This document shows, piece by piece, positions 17,552 through 26,902 of a DNA stretch of 64,000 bases. Where the stretch lies: positions 79,414 through 143,413 of the forward strand of contig NZ_ARQI01000129.1 of assembly GCF_000384655.1 (NCBI RefSeq). The letters are read 5' to 3'. A program made the position numbers and the translations under genes. This DNA is from Brachyspira innocens ATCC 29796. GTDB taxonomy: Bacteria; Spirochaetota; Brachyspiria; Brachyspirales; Brachyspiraceae. The notes beneath the pieces were generated by a model. It did not search any database and was not told the DNA's origin. It saw nothing but the letters and a program-made list of their open reading frames with translations. Every line of letters begins with the position of its first letter. Within the stretch, counting starts at the first letter, position 1.

Positions 17552-17610
17552 ATGTTCTTTAATCTAAAATATATTAATTAAATAAAAAACACTTAATGAG
17601 CAGGTAATAC

Positions 17611-19650
17611 ATGACAAAGAAAAAAGACAGAATAATAACATTTTCATTAATAGTTGTAATTATAATACTTATAAACGCTATAATTAATCAATTCACCCCG
17701 ATGATAGATTTAACAAAAGATAAAGTATACTCTCTAAGTAAAGAAAGCAAAAACTTGGTTAAAAATTTAAAAGAACCTATGAGTATAAAGTTTTTTGTTA
17801 CACCAAATCTTCCGCCTCCTTTTTCAACTTATGAGAAATATGTAAAAGATTTGTTTGAAGGATATAAAACAGCAGGAGGAAAAAATATAAGTTTTGAGGT
17901 AATAGACGCATCAAAACATTCTGAATTAGCTTCTCAGTACAGAATAAATCCAACTCAAATAAGTGTTTTAGAAAAAGATCAAACACAAACTAAAGTAGCA
18001 TATATGGGACTTTCTTTTATATACGGCGACTCTATAGAAACTATACCTTTTATTCAATCAACTGAAGGTTTAGAATATAATATAGATACTATCATAAGAA
18101 AAATGATGGATAAAAACGACAGATTAAAAAGACTTGAAAATAATTTAAATGTTTATTATATATCATCGCCTGAAATATATGATCTACTTCAAATAGGAGC
18201 AATGGAAATTATACCAGACTCTATTATGCAGGCAGTGGCTGAAGCAAATAAAGACTTAATGAACAAAGTAAAGTTTATTAATGTAGATATGACAAACCCT
18301 ACTAAAGAAAATGAGGAATTGATAAAAAAATTAAATGTAGAAAAGATAGAATGGGAGGATATAAAAGACCCAGACGGAAATATAGTAGCAAATAAAGGAA
18401 GTGCTTATTTCGCATTAGTTTTAGAAAACGGAGATGATATAAGACATCTTTCAACATCATATATATTATATGGAGCTTTTGATCAAATAAAAGATGAAAT
18501 ATCAAAAAATATAGACAGTATGCTAGGACTTAAAGCTACTATAGGATATATACAAGGTCATGAAGAAGCAAACTATATAACTATACCGCCTCAATTTGGA
18601 GGAAACCCTAATGATGCATATGACAGTGTAAGTGAGTATGTATCAGAGATAGAAGGAAATTATAATTTTGAAGCAGTTGATATTTCTTTAAATGATATAC
18701 CTTCTAATATAGATGCTTTAATAGTTTTAGGAAGCAAAACTGCATTCAGCGACTATGAATTATATAAACTAGATCAATTCATTATGAGCGGAAAGCCTGT
18801 ACTATTTATGCTTAATGGGGTACAGATAAATCAAGACGATCCAGCTGCTCAAATGTACGGACCTAAACTTATACCAGTTACAAACAGACTTAATGAAATA
18901 CTTCCTAATTACGGATTTACTGTAGCAGAAAATATGATATTTGATGATAATTCATATAAAGCACAACTTCAGCAAGGTATGCCAGAACAGAAAATGTATT
19001 ATATACCTTTAATAGCTGCAGAAAATATCAATGCCAAAAGTGATATAACTAAAAGCATTAATTTAATGCTTACACCTATATCATCAGAAATTATCACAAA
19101 TACAAATAATACAGATATAAAAATTACACCTCTAATTTATACTAGCGATAAAAGCTGGGTTGAAACGGAGAACTTCACTGCATCTATGACTGGAATGCCT
19201 ACTGATTCAAGTAAATTATCAAAAAGATTATTAGCTTCTGTATTTGAGGGAAAGATGAATAGTGCATTTGAAGGAAAGGATATACCGTTGTCAGATAACA
19301 CTCAAAACAATATTAATAATGATATAAACAGAATTAACTCCACTACAAGCGGAAAAGTTATAGCTGTAGGCTCTTATGAAATGGCTAAAAATAGTGCCTA
19401 TACTGCAAACAAAATTTTCTTAATGAATCTAGTTGATTATATGGTAGGAGATAATGGACTTATGAGCATAAGAAGAAAAGGTGCTGTATATAATCCTCCT
19501 TATCAAGTACCTGAAACTATAAAACTATTTGTAAGAGTTATAAATATAGTTATGCTTCCTGCTGCTGTTATAGTATTTGGGCTTATGTTATGGAGCTCAG
19601 ATAAAAAGAGAAGAGAGAAAATTTTTGAAAAGTTTAATAATAAAAATTAA
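17611..19650 (+). CDS. GldG-like ABC-transporter auxiliary membrane protein
   Basis: 679 residues. A membrane helix lies at about 8-27, followed by the signature DLTKDKVYSLSKESKNLVKNL, in which the ordered turn before KVYSLS is typical of the GldG/ABC_transp_aux family (Pfam PF09822), a long extracytoplasmic region with FVTPNLPPPFSTYE and ..IDALIVLGSKTAFSDYELYKLDQF, and a C-terminal helix (about 640-662) with the basic tail KKRREK. In Bacteroidetes GldG works with the ABC proteins GldA and GldF; other bacteria have such proteins with ABC-2 type exporters. Here no ATPase or permease is adjacent; the downstream partner is radA, five bases away. Either the partners are encoded elsewhere, or the protein acts alone. 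Role in the spirochaete is unknown. Confidence 0.72.
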   Translation: MTKKKDRIITFSLIVVIIILINAIINQFTPMIDLTKDKVYSLSKESKNLVKNLKEPMSIKFFVTPNLPPPFSTYEKYVKDLFEGYKTAGGKNISFEVIDASKHSELASQYRINPTQISVLEKDQTQTKVAYMGLSFIYGDSIETIPFIQSTEGLEYNIDTIIRKMMDKNDRLKRLENNLNVYYISSPEIYDLLQIGAMEIIPDSIMQAVAEANKDLMNKVKFINVDMTNPTKENEELIKKLNVEKIEWEDIKDPDGNIVANKGSAYFALVLENGDDIRHLSTSYILYGAFDQIKDEISKNIDSMLGLKATIGYIQGHEEANYITIPPQFGGNPNDAYDSVSEYVSEIEGNYNFEAVDISLNDIPSNIDALIVLGSKTAFSDYELYKLDQFIMSGKPVLFMLNGVQINQDDPAAQMYGPKLIPVTNRLNEILPNYGFTVAENMIFDDNSYKAQLQQGMPEQKMYYIPLIAAENINAKSDITKSINLMLTPISSEIITNTNNTDIKITPLIYTSDKSWVETENFTASMTGMPTDSSKLSKRLLASVFEGKMNSAFEGKDIPLSDNTQNNINNDINRINSTTSGKVIAVGSYEMAKNSAYTANKIFLMNLVDYMVGDNGLMSIRRKGAVYNPPYQVPETIKLFVRVINIVMLPAAVIVFGLMLWSSDKKRREKIFEKFNNKN

Positions 19651-19655
19651 TAAAT

Positions 19656-21038
19656 ATGGCAAAGAAAAATAACACAATATTTGTCTGCGATAACTGCGGA
19701 GAAAGCACTATTAATTGGATGGGTAAATGCCCTTCCTGCGGTTCTTGGAATAGCTTAAAGCCTTTTACAGAACCTACAGAAAATACAAATAAAGCTATAA
19801 GAGAAAGAACTTCCGTTTCTTCAGATAAAGCTCAGTTAACATCTATAAAAAAAATAAAAACTAATGAAAGTGCAAGAATATCAACAAATATAGATGAGCT
19901 TAACAGAGTTTTAGGAGGAGGAATTGTATCTGGAAGTGTCATACTTATAGGAGGCGAACCGGGTATTGGTAAATCTACTTTGCTTTTGCAGGTTGCTTCA
20001 AATATTGCTAAAGATGAAAAAGTTTATTATTTTACAGGCGAAGAATCTATTGAGCAGATAAAGTTAAGAGCTGACAGGCTTGCTTTGGAAGATTCAGATT
20101 TTTTAATATCATCAGAATCCAACTGCGATAATATAATAAATACATTATTAGATAATCCTCCTACACTGGCCATAATAGACTCTATACAAACAGTATACAG
20201 CCCCTCAACAAATAGTATAGCAGGCTCTCCAGCACAAATAAAAAACTGTGCATGGGCTTTAATGCAGACTGCAAAATTAAAAAATATAACTATATTTTTG
20301 GTAGGACATATCACAAAAGAAGGAACTATAGCAGGACCTAAAATTCTAGAGCATATAGTAGACTGCGTTCTTTATTTTGAAGGTGATGATAAAGGAATAT
20401 ACAGAATATTAAGAGCTGTAAAAAACCGTTATGGGGCAGTAGATGAAGTCGGAATATTTGAAATGGCTGAAAAAGGATTAATGGAAGTTAAAGATCCTTC
20501 AAGAGTTTTTACTAGAGGATTAAATGAAGCAGTATTTGCAGGAAGCGTCATAACCCCTGTAATAGAAGGAAGCAGGGTATTTTGTGTTGAAGAAGAGGCA
20601 TTGGTAGGAAGCAGTGCATTCGGCTATCCTAGAAGGCTTACTATAGGTTATGATCAGTACAGACTTCTTATAATAATAGCAATACTAGAAAAACGTGCAC
20701 ATCTAAATCTTTCAAATCAAGATGTATATATTAATATAGCAAACGGACTTAATGTAAAAGAAACAGCAAGTGATTTATCTATAGCAATGGCAATAGCTTC
20801 CAGTATGTCTGGAATATCTATTCAAAGAACAACTGCATATATTGGTGAATTAGGACTTTCTGGAGAAATAAGACCTGTAAGATTTATAGAAAGACGCATA
20901 AAAGAAATGAAAAAATTTTCTCTCAAAGAAGTATATATTTCTAAGCGTGCATTAAAAGAAGTAAAAAATATAGATGGAATAAAAATTATAGGATTAGATC
21001 ATATTTCGGAAGCCGTAAAAAGATTAGGTATATCATAA
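19656..21038 (+). CDS. radA: DNA repair protein RadA
   Basis: 460 residues, full length. N-terminal zinc knuckle CDNCGESTINWMGKCPSCGSW, then a RecA-like ATPase with GGEPGIGKSTLLLQ (Walker A), the hallmark KNRYGAVDEVGIFEM motif, and a C-terminal Lon-like domain (DLSIAMAIASSMSGI). RadA is a DnaB-type helicase that extends recombination branches. Its ATG comes 5 bases after the stop of the GldG-like gene, with no ribosome site of its own beyond AAATA-rich sequence, so translation is probably coupled. Confidence 0.95.
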   Translation: MAKKNNTIFVCDNCGESTINWMGKCPSCGSWNSLKPFTEPTENTNKAIRERTSVSSDKAQLTSIKKIKTNESARISTNIDELNRVLGGGIVSGSVILIGGEPGIGKSTLLLQVASNIAKDEKVYYFTGEESIEQIKLRADRLALEDSDFLISSESNCDNIINTLLDNPPTLAIIDSIQTVYSPSTNSIAGSPAQIKNCAWALMQTAKLKNITIFLVGHITKEGTIAGPKILEHIVDCVLYFEGDDKGIYRILRAVKNRYGAVDEVGIFEMAEKGLMEVKDPSRVFTRGLNEAVFAGSVITPVIEGSRVFCVEEEALVGSSAFGYPRRLTIGYDQYRLLIIIAILEKRAHLNLSNQDVYINIANGLNVKETASDLSIAMAIASSMSGISIQRTTAYIGELGLSGEIRPVRFIERRIKEMKKFSLKEVYISKRALKEVKNIDGIKIIGLDHISEAVKRLGIS

Positions 21039-21184
21039 CTCACATATTTTTTATTAAAGAAATGAAAAAATTACCGTTAATAATAATTTTAATACATGCA
21101 TATACAAAAAATATAATTGAAAAATATAATATAATGATATATAATATTACTATATAAAATATTATATTTGTCTAAGGAGAAATT

Positions 21185-22321
21185 TTGAGTATAAAAGCAG
21201 AAGATTTTTACAATAAATTCAAATTTTGCATACCTACAAATAAAGAAATAGCTAATAAAGAAATAAATATACTTCAAAATATTATTAATAAATCAAATAA
21301 AGAAATACAGAATTATTTAAGACAATATATAGCAAAACTCACTTATTATCGTAAAAACTTCTTAGACGCTGAAACCGCATCAGCCATCTCCAAAATGCTT
21401 GTAGAAATAGCTTTCATATTAAGGCTTCAATATATAGATTATTTAGAAAAAAAAGAAAACAATACATTAAGCAATGATGAAGAAGATATAATAAACCTAT
21501 CAAAAATGATAAAACTTTTAATATCTGAAATATCTATGATAATATATAAAAAAGAGTATGAAACTAATAATATTTTTGAAAATATGGAAGCATTTAAATC
21601 TGACTCCACAATAGGACATATTAATAGGGTATTTTTGACAGCAATAGAAGCTATACTCTTTTTTAATGAAAAAATGAGTCAGGGACTAACTAATAAAATA
21701 AGAGTAGATTTCAAAAAAACTTACTACAAATATTCTGAGAAAATATATAAAATGTACAATATAGATACAGAAAACAGTTTGGAAACAAATGTTAAACTTG
21801 GAATAAGAAAGTTAGAAGCTAATACATTGCTGGATACAGCTATAGGAATATTAATGCATGATATTGCACTTGAAAATAATCATGACTATATACCTATACC
21901 TGAAGAGAAAAAAGATAATCATTCCATAAAAGACTACAACTTTACAAAATATTTTATGCGCGGAAGCGAAGGAGTATCTTTAACCGTTTCTTTACATCAT
22001 GAATATTACGGACATGGATACGGACTTTTCAGTGAATTATATAAAGCAGCTTTAAAAAGAAATCCAAATCATTATATAGAATATATAGTCTCTTATGATT
22101 ATAAAGATATATTAACACTTCAAAGTTTAACATATCTGCCTGCTAAAATTTTAGAAGTTCTAGATGTATATGACACTTTAACACATAGCTTTAATAAATC
22201 AAGCAAAGAAGCTGTAAACTATATGGTCGAAAACTTTGTAGAAAAAAATATAATGCTTGATCCTATTATAACGGATATGTTTATACAATTTCTAAAAGAA
22301 GTAAAAAAAATCAAATTATAA
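21185..22321 (+). CDS. Degenerate HD-GYP-like domain protein
   Basis: 378 residues, TTG start with AAGGAG at good distance; no ATG fits. The N-terminal 140 residues are helical and unlike known sensory domains. From about residue 140 the order of HD-GYP landmarks is recognisable: GHINRVFLTAIEAILFF, LMHDIALE (the HD pair), VSLHHEYYGHGYG (the place of HHExxDGxGYP) and PAKILEVLDVYDTLTHS. HD-GYP enzymes hydrolyse cyclic di-GMP. Here GYP reads GYG and the aspartate before the glycine loop is missing, so activity may be altered or lost. The 3' end overlaps the convergent dxs by 6 bases. Assignment rests on motif order, not on close similarity. Confidence 0.65.
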   Translation: MSIKAEDFYNKFKFCIPTNKEIANKEINILQNIINKSNKEIQNYLRQYIAKLTYYRKNFLDAETASAISKMLVEIAFILRLQYIDYLEKKENNTLSNDEEDIINLSKMIKLLISEISMIIYKKEYETNNIFENMEAFKSDSTIGHINRVFLTAIEAILFFNEKMSQGLTNKIRVDFKKTYYKYSEKIYKMYNIDTENSLETNVKLGIRKLEANTLLDTAIGILMHDIALENNHDYIPIPEEKKDNHSIKDYNFTKYFMRGSEGVSLTVSLHHEYYGHGYGLFSELYKAALKRNPNHYIEYIVSYDYKDILTLQSLTYLPAKILEVLDVYDTLTHSFNKSSKEAVNYMVENFVEKNIMLDPIITDMFIQFLKEVKKIKL

Positions 22322-24172
22322 AAAATAATTTTTTATTACCTCTTTTAATCCATCTTTATCAAGTTTATACATATTTAGAAGTTCTGCTCTTGACGCCGAC
22401 TCAAAAAATTTATCAGGCAATGCATGAAGTTTTACCTCTTTATATATTTCATTATCTGATAATAATTCCAATATGGCACTTCCAATTCCTCCTGCCTCCA
22501 AAGCCTCTTCAATAATTAAAACTTTATTAGCTTTTTTTATCTGTTTTAAAATAGTCTCTTCATCTAAAGGTTTTAAAGTAGAAAGATTAATAATAGTAAA
22601 ATCTGTATTAAGTTCATAAGCCGCTTCTGTTATATCAATGAGCGTCTGACCATAGCTTATTATAACATTATTATTTATTTTATCTTCTCTAAGAATATAT
22701 GCTTTTCCTATTTCTATATCATCTAATAGTTCATCATTTTTTAATTCTCTTACAGAAGATTTATTATATCTTATAACAACAGGACCTTTATATTCTACAG
22801 CTTTTTTTACCATACTTCTAAAATCTTTTTCACATATAGGAGCCATGATAGTAATATTTGGCACAATTCTCAAAAAAGATACATCAAATACACCCTGATG
22901 AGTATCTCCATCCTCTGGTACAAGACCTGCCCTATCTATCATAAGTTTAACATTGGCATTCATAATACCAACATCATGTATAACCTGATCATATGCCCTT
23001 TGAAGAAATGTAGAATATAAACAAACAAAAGGTATTATACCGCTTTCAGCAAGCCCTACTGCAAATGTTACTGCATGCTGCTCGGCTATTCCCACATCAA
23101 AAAATCTATCAGGGAACATTTTGGCATATTCTGTTAATCCTGTTCCAGATTCCATAGCTGCGGTTATTGCTGCAATATTTTTATTTGATTTCGCAGCATT
23201 TACAATACATTCGCCTGCAATGGCAGAAAAAGTTTTTGAATCTTGTTTTGTTTTCAATTCTCCAGTTTCTATATCAAAAGGAGCTATTCCATGAAATTTT
23301 GAAGGATTTTCTTCAGCTATCTTATATCCTTTTCCTTTAACTGTGTTAACCTGAACAAGTCTAGGACCTCTTATAGATTTTACTTTATTAAAAGTATTTA
23401 TAAGATCATCATAATTATGCCCATCAACAGGACCGAAATATTTAAATCCCATCTCTCTAAAAGCTATACCAGGTGCAACAAAAGTTCTAATAGCACCTTT
23501 ACCTCTATCTATAAACTCATTTGCAATATCCCCGAAAGGAAGAGTTGAAACTATTCCTCTAACCTTTTCTGAAGCCTCCTGAACTAATGAATCATTTAAA
23601 GTTGTATTTAAAAACTTTGATATAGCACCTATATTTTTACCTATAGACATTTCATTATTATTTAATACTATAATTATATCAGTATCAGTATTTGCAATAT
23701 TATTCATAGCTTCAAGAGCCATACCACCAGTCATAGCCCCGTCTCCTATTATGGCTATAACATCGCCTTTAATACCTAGTATATTTCTTGAACAAGCAAG
23801 CCCATAAGCAAATGATAATGAAGTAGAGGCATGTCCTGTTTCTTCTATATCATGTTCAGACTCAGATTTTTTAGGAAATCCAGAAAGTCCTCCGTATTTT
23901 CTTAATGTATGAAATAGGTCTTTTCTTCCAGTGAGAATTTTATGAGTATATGACTGATGACCAACATCAAATATAAAAGCATCTCTTGGAGAAGAAAATA
24001 AATAATGAAGTACAATAGTTAAATCCACTACTCCTAAATTACTTCCTAAATGTCCCCCTGTATTGGAAACATTATTTATCAAAAACTCTCTTATCTCAGA
24101 AGATAAAATTTGCAATTCTTCTACTGTTAATCTCTTTAAATCAATAGGACTATTTATTCCTTCTAAATACAT
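22316..24172 (-). CDS. dxs: 1-deoxy-D-xylulose-5-phosphate synthase
   Basis: 618 residues, full length. It condenses pyruvate and glyceraldehyde-3-phosphate with thiamine diphosphate, the first step of the MEP isoprenoid route. Landmarks: GHLGSNLGVVDLTIVLHYLF, FDVGHQSYTHKILTGR, the cofactor motif GDGAMTGGMALEAMNNI with NNNEMSIG, DGHNYDDL, and in the second half DRAGLVPEDGDTHQGVFD and the C-terminal EEALEAGGIGSAI. AAGG stands 8 bases before the ATG. It appears to be monocistronic. Confidence 0.96.
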   Translation of the reverse strand: MYLEGINSPIDLKRLTVEELQILSSEIREFLINNVSNTGGHLGSNLGVVDLTIVLHYLFSSPRDAFIFDVGHQSYTHKILTGRKDLFHTLRKYGGLSGFPKKSESEHDIEETGHASTSLSFAYGLACSRNILGIKGDVIAIIGDGAMTGGMALEAMNNIANTDTDIIIVLNNNEMSIGKNIGAISKFLNTTLNDSLVQEASEKVRGIVSTLPFGDIANEFIDRGKGAIRTFVAPGIAFREMGFKYFGPVDGHNYDDLINTFNKVKSIRGPRLVQVNTVKGKGYKIAEENPSKFHGIAPFDIETGELKTKQDSKTFSAIAGECIVNAAKSNKNIAAITAAMESGTGLTEYAKMFPDRFFDVGIAEQHAVTFAVGLAESGIIPFVCLYSTFLQRAYDQVIHDVGIMNANVKLMIDRAGLVPEDGDTHQGVFDVSFLRIVPNITIMAPICEKDFRSMVKKAVEYKGPVVIRYNKSSVRELKNDELLDDIEIGKAYILREDKINNNVIISYGQTLIDITEAAYELNTDFTIINLSTLKPLDEETILKQIKKANKVLIIEEALEAGGIGSAILELLSDNEIYKEVKLHALPDKFFESASRAELLNMYKLDKDGLKEVIKNYFL

Positions 24173-24289
24173 TACAATACCTTATAATTAAAATATAAGC
24201 CAATTATAACTATAAAATATTTTATTTCAATAATTAAAAACTAAAATTTGCATAAGATACATACATATTGCCTTTTAGTATTTATGAAT

Positions 24290-24321
24290 TTATTAAAGTA
24301 AACATACAGTATATACTAAAG
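24290..24321 (+). repeat. AGTATATACT-centred short repeat, copy 1
   Basis: TTATTAAAG..AAA.A.ACAGTATATACT is shared with 48770-48801 (about 26 of 32 bases). Both copies lie just past the stop codon of a minus-strand lipoprotein gene. The core AGTATATACT is self-complementary. Nothing else is evident in 24173-24409. Confidence 0.45.
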
Positions 24322-24409
24322 CTATATTAAATATAATAATATATACTTAAATATCTTTATTCAGTTAAGTTATTTATCAATTATATTTTTTCATTTTCAA
24401 ATATTTTAT

Positions 24410-24811
24410 TTAGCTTACTTTTTCAAAATAATAAGTTATACCAGATACACTTCCATAACTTATTTCACATTCATTGTCACTTTTAAAATAAAAAGTCATA
24501 TTTCCTAAAATTGGAAGATTTGGTATAATTAACTCATAATAACTTTTTTCATTATACTTCTCATTATCCCAATTCTCAATATAATGATGGCTATATGAAC
24601 CATCAGCATTATAAGAAGTTAATATACCATCATAGGAAATAGTAAATTCTTCTCTGTAATCGTCCTTATTTCTCCAAGTACCTCTTAAATCATAAGGTCT
24701 GAATTTTGATGCAGAATCAAATAGTGATGAGCATGATGTAAAAAACAAAGATGTTAATGAAAGAAATAGCATTAACAATATAAATTTCACAATTCTTTTT
24801 TTATTAATCAT
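24410..24811 (-). CDS. Small lipoprotein of unknown function
   Basis: 133 residues with an excellent AGGAGGT ribosome site. The signal peptide ends FFTSC, giving a lipid-anchored protein of about 107 residues. The mature part has FRPYDLRGTWRNKDDYREEF, then alternating polar/hydrophobic residues (TISYDGILTSYNADGSYSHH, ..MTFYFKSDNECEISYGS), suggesting a small beta-sandwich or lipocalin-like barrel as in many GTW-containing bacterial lipoproteins. I do not recognise a family. The phrase pattern (x-F/Y-T-I-x-x-D-G) recalls the repeat units of the large lipoproteins at 51-56 kb, but similarity is too weak to claim homology. Confidence 0.7.
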   Translation of the reverse strand: MINKKRIVKFILLMLFLSLTSLFFTSCSSLFDSASKFRPYDLRGTWRNKDDYREEFTISYDGILTSYNADGSYSHHYIENWDNEKYNEKSYYELIIPNLPILGNMTFYFKSDNECEISYGSVSGITYYFEKVS

Positions 24812-25022
24812 ATAAACCTCCTAAATATTGTTATAATACAATATACCTACCTATAATATATATTATATAGATTTTGTCAATACAGTAAAAAAAATATATA
24901 ATCTAACAAAATTATATTATTTAACATAAAATCAAACACATATAATGTAAATATTTTATACATAAAACTTGATGAAAATTAGTAAGTCTGAAAAAAATAT
25001 ATTTTTCATTTTGGTTATTTGT

Positions 25023-25102
25023 TGTGACTACGGCTATAATACCTACATATAAGGTACGCATCACTTTGGTGCAGTATGCAGGAGAGAAGTAGGCAAAAGC
25101 AA
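25023..25102 (-). repeat. GC-richer intergenic element, decayed copy (element A)
   Basis: Within AT-rich sequence this 80-base stretch is clearly richer in G+C. On the minus strand GCCTACTTCTCTCCTGCATAC and later GTACCTTATATGTAGG match, with changes and a short extra block, GCCTGCTTCTCGCCGCAGAC and GTACTTCATATGTGG of the element at 29728 on the plus strand. An 81-codon frame over it (24921-25166) has no protein features. The remainder of 24812-25218 is AT-rich spacer with the promoter-like repeat at 25180. Confidence 0.5.
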
Positions 25103-25179
25103 GCATTTTTAAATAAAATATAGTTGTTATAATATATTTTATCGAATAAATAATAATCGCATTCATAAATAATTCAAAT

Positions 25180-25208
25180 TTGAAGAACTGTATTTGTTTA
25201 GGTATATA
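25180..25208 (+). repeat. Promoter-like repeat, copy A
   Basis: TTGAAG, a 17-base spacer ending TTGTTTAGG, and TATATA followed by CTAAA. The same layout occurs at 29904 and 47416. It points into the 3' end of the opposing Fe-S gene, with no plus-strand gene behind it. Confidence 0.55.
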
Positions 25209-25218
25209 CTAAATTTAA

Positions 25219-26211
25219 TCAATAAAATCTAAACATCGCCCTATTAATAATAGAACTCTTATTTTTTATCTCTAAATTATCAATACCAAGTATACTAAGA
25301 AGCAAATGCCTTACATTATTTATTTTGTTTCTATTAAAATTACCCGCACAAGTAGCACAGTAAACATATAAGTTGTTTAATCTTTTACTCTTTAATTTTT
25401 CTATAAATCCAGACGCTATTTCTTTTTCATTAACTATAGCACAGCCTCCTAATCCGCAGCAATTAATATCATTTATCTCTTTAACAATTATATCTCCGTC
25501 TATAATATTTAATATAGAGTTCTTTATATGTTTTGTTTTTTTATCTGGGCAAGGTATGAATAAATTAATTTCCTCATCAATATTTAAATTAAATCTTAAA
25601 CCAAGCTCATTAAGTTTTTCGTATATGCTTATAATTCTAATACTATTTATTCTAGGACTTAAAAAATAATAACAGTTGGGGCATAATGTTACTATCTCCT
25701 TTACACCATGCGAAATCATTCTATCTTCAAGTTTTTTAACAATACTCTCTTCATCTATTCCAAGTTCAGCTATAGGTTTGCCGCAGCAGTCAAATACAGA
25801 ACCTATATTATATTCTTTTTTAAATTTATTTAATATATATTTCAAAGCATCAGGATAAAATGATGAAAAATTACAGCCTGAAAATATTACAGATTCGCTT
25901 ATAACATTTTTATAATTTTTAAAAATATAATCAGTTTTTTCAAGCATAAGAAATTTATATTTTTTTTCTATTTCTTTTTTATTTTTTATATCAGAGTTTA
26001 TTTTATTTATCCTCATACACATAGATATTTTATTTCCGTCTATATCTTTAGGACAAACTATATTGCAGTCATTGCATAAAAAACAATGATAAGCTAAATC
26101 TTCTCTTTTTGAAAATGCTTCCAAATCTATATTATACTTGCTTAAAAAACTGCATTTCTTCACACATTTATTGCAGTGTATACAGTCTTTTACATTATCA
26201 GGCATCTGCAT
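25219..26211 (-). CDS. Fe-S protein with two 4Fe-4S motifs and CCG domains (HdrD/GlpC-like)
   Basis: 330 residues. The N-terminus has ferredoxin clusters CIHCNKCVKKC and CFLCNDCNIVCPKD. The rest resembles CCG domains of heterodisulfide-reductase HdrB/D, GlpC and LutA: DCCGKP, TLCPNCYYFL, NCCGLGGCAI and CATCAGNF. Such proteins pass electrons between quinols, thiols or organic acids. The second domain's cysteine pattern is somewhat shortened compared with HdrD. GGAG precedes the first ATG. It is the last gene of a run with the two transferases and the YdjY/TVP38 proteins, where it could supply electrons. Which acceptor it uses is unknown. Confidence 0.8.
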   Translation of the reverse strand: MQMPDNVKDCIHCNKCVKKCSFLSKYNIDLEAFSKREDLAYHCFLCNDCNIVCPKDIDGNKISMCMRINKINSDIKNKKEIEKKYKFLMLEKTDYIFKNYKNVISESVIFSGCNFSSFYPDALKYILNKFKKEYNIGSVFDCCGKPIAELGIDEESIVKKLEDRMISHGVKEIVTLCPNCYYFLSPRINSIRIISIYEKLNELGLRFNLNIDEEINLFIPCPDKKTKHIKNSILNIIDGDIIVKEINDINCCGLGGCAIVNEKEIASGFIEKLKSKRLNNLYVYCATCAGNFNRNKINNVRHLLLSILGIDNLEIKNKSSIINRAMFRFY

Positions 26212-26221
26212 AAAAAACTCC

Positions 26222-26902
26222 TCACTTCATATTATTATATATATCTGCTATTTTTTCTATATCATAACCTTTTCTAAACATATGCTGAAGTTTCTGCATA
26301 CAGATAATAGTTTTTATAATACCATTTTTTTCAAAACGTCTGGAAGAAGATATGATATAAGAATCAATATATTTTATAGGATAAAGTTTTTTTAATTTTA
26401 TAGATAATTTATAGTCTTCCATAAGTGCTATATCATCAAACATTCCTATACTCATAAATAAGTCTTTTTCTATAAATATTCCCTGATCCCCGAAGGCAAT
26501 ATTTCTAAACTTTACTCTCAAATTAGAAAAAAATCCGCATATACTCATTAATATTTTTTTACTGTCAAATTTTATTTTTAAACAGCCTGTTCTATTACCA
26601 TTTTTGATAAACTTCTCTATTTTTATTATAACATCTTTTTCTATAATACTGTCAGCATGCAAAAATAAAAGTATATTATGTTTACTCTCCAGAGCCCCCC
26701 TATTTAACTGTTTAGCCCTTCCTTTTTCAGAGCAAACTATTTTATAATTACTCATTTCTTTTATTATATTCAAAGTTTTATCTGTGCTTCCTCCGTCAGA
26801 AAATATAACTTCAAAATCACCTTTCAAAACTTTTAAATCATTTATTAGTCTCTCTATTATATTCTCTTCATTTAAAATTGGTATTATTATAGATACTGAC
26901 AT
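26222..26902 (-). CDS. GT2 glycosyltransferase-like protein, TIGR04283 type
   Basis: 226 residues. GT-A fold motifs: VSIIIPILNEENIIERL at the N-terminus, FSDGGSTDKTLNI, RAKQLNRGALESK, LLFLHADS (metal-binding DxS in place of DxD) and FGDQGIFI. The size and motif set match the small family that databases label arsenosugar biosynthesis glycosyltransferase or MftF-like (TIGR04283). It normally travels with a CofC-like protein, which here is encoded directly upstream: the stop of that gene touches this ATG. The Fe-S gene follows after 10 bases. The true sugar or cofactor substrate is not established for the family. Confidence 0.83.
   Translation of the reverse strand: MSVSIIIPILNEENIIERLINDLKVLKGDFEVIFSDGGSTDKTLNIIKEMSNYKIVCSEKGRAKQLNRGALESKHNILLFLHADSIIEKDVIIKIEKFIKNGNRTGCLKIKFDSKKILMSICGFFSNLRVKFRNIAFGDQGIFIEKDLFMSIGMFDDIALMEDYKLSIKLKKLYPIKYIDSYIISSSRRFEKNGIIKTIICMQKLQHMFRKGYDIEKIADIYNNMK

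Noticed and set aside
24921..25166. 81-codon minus-strand open frame
   Set aside because: No ribosome site, no recognisable domain; covers the GC-richer repeat element A and AT-rich spacer.
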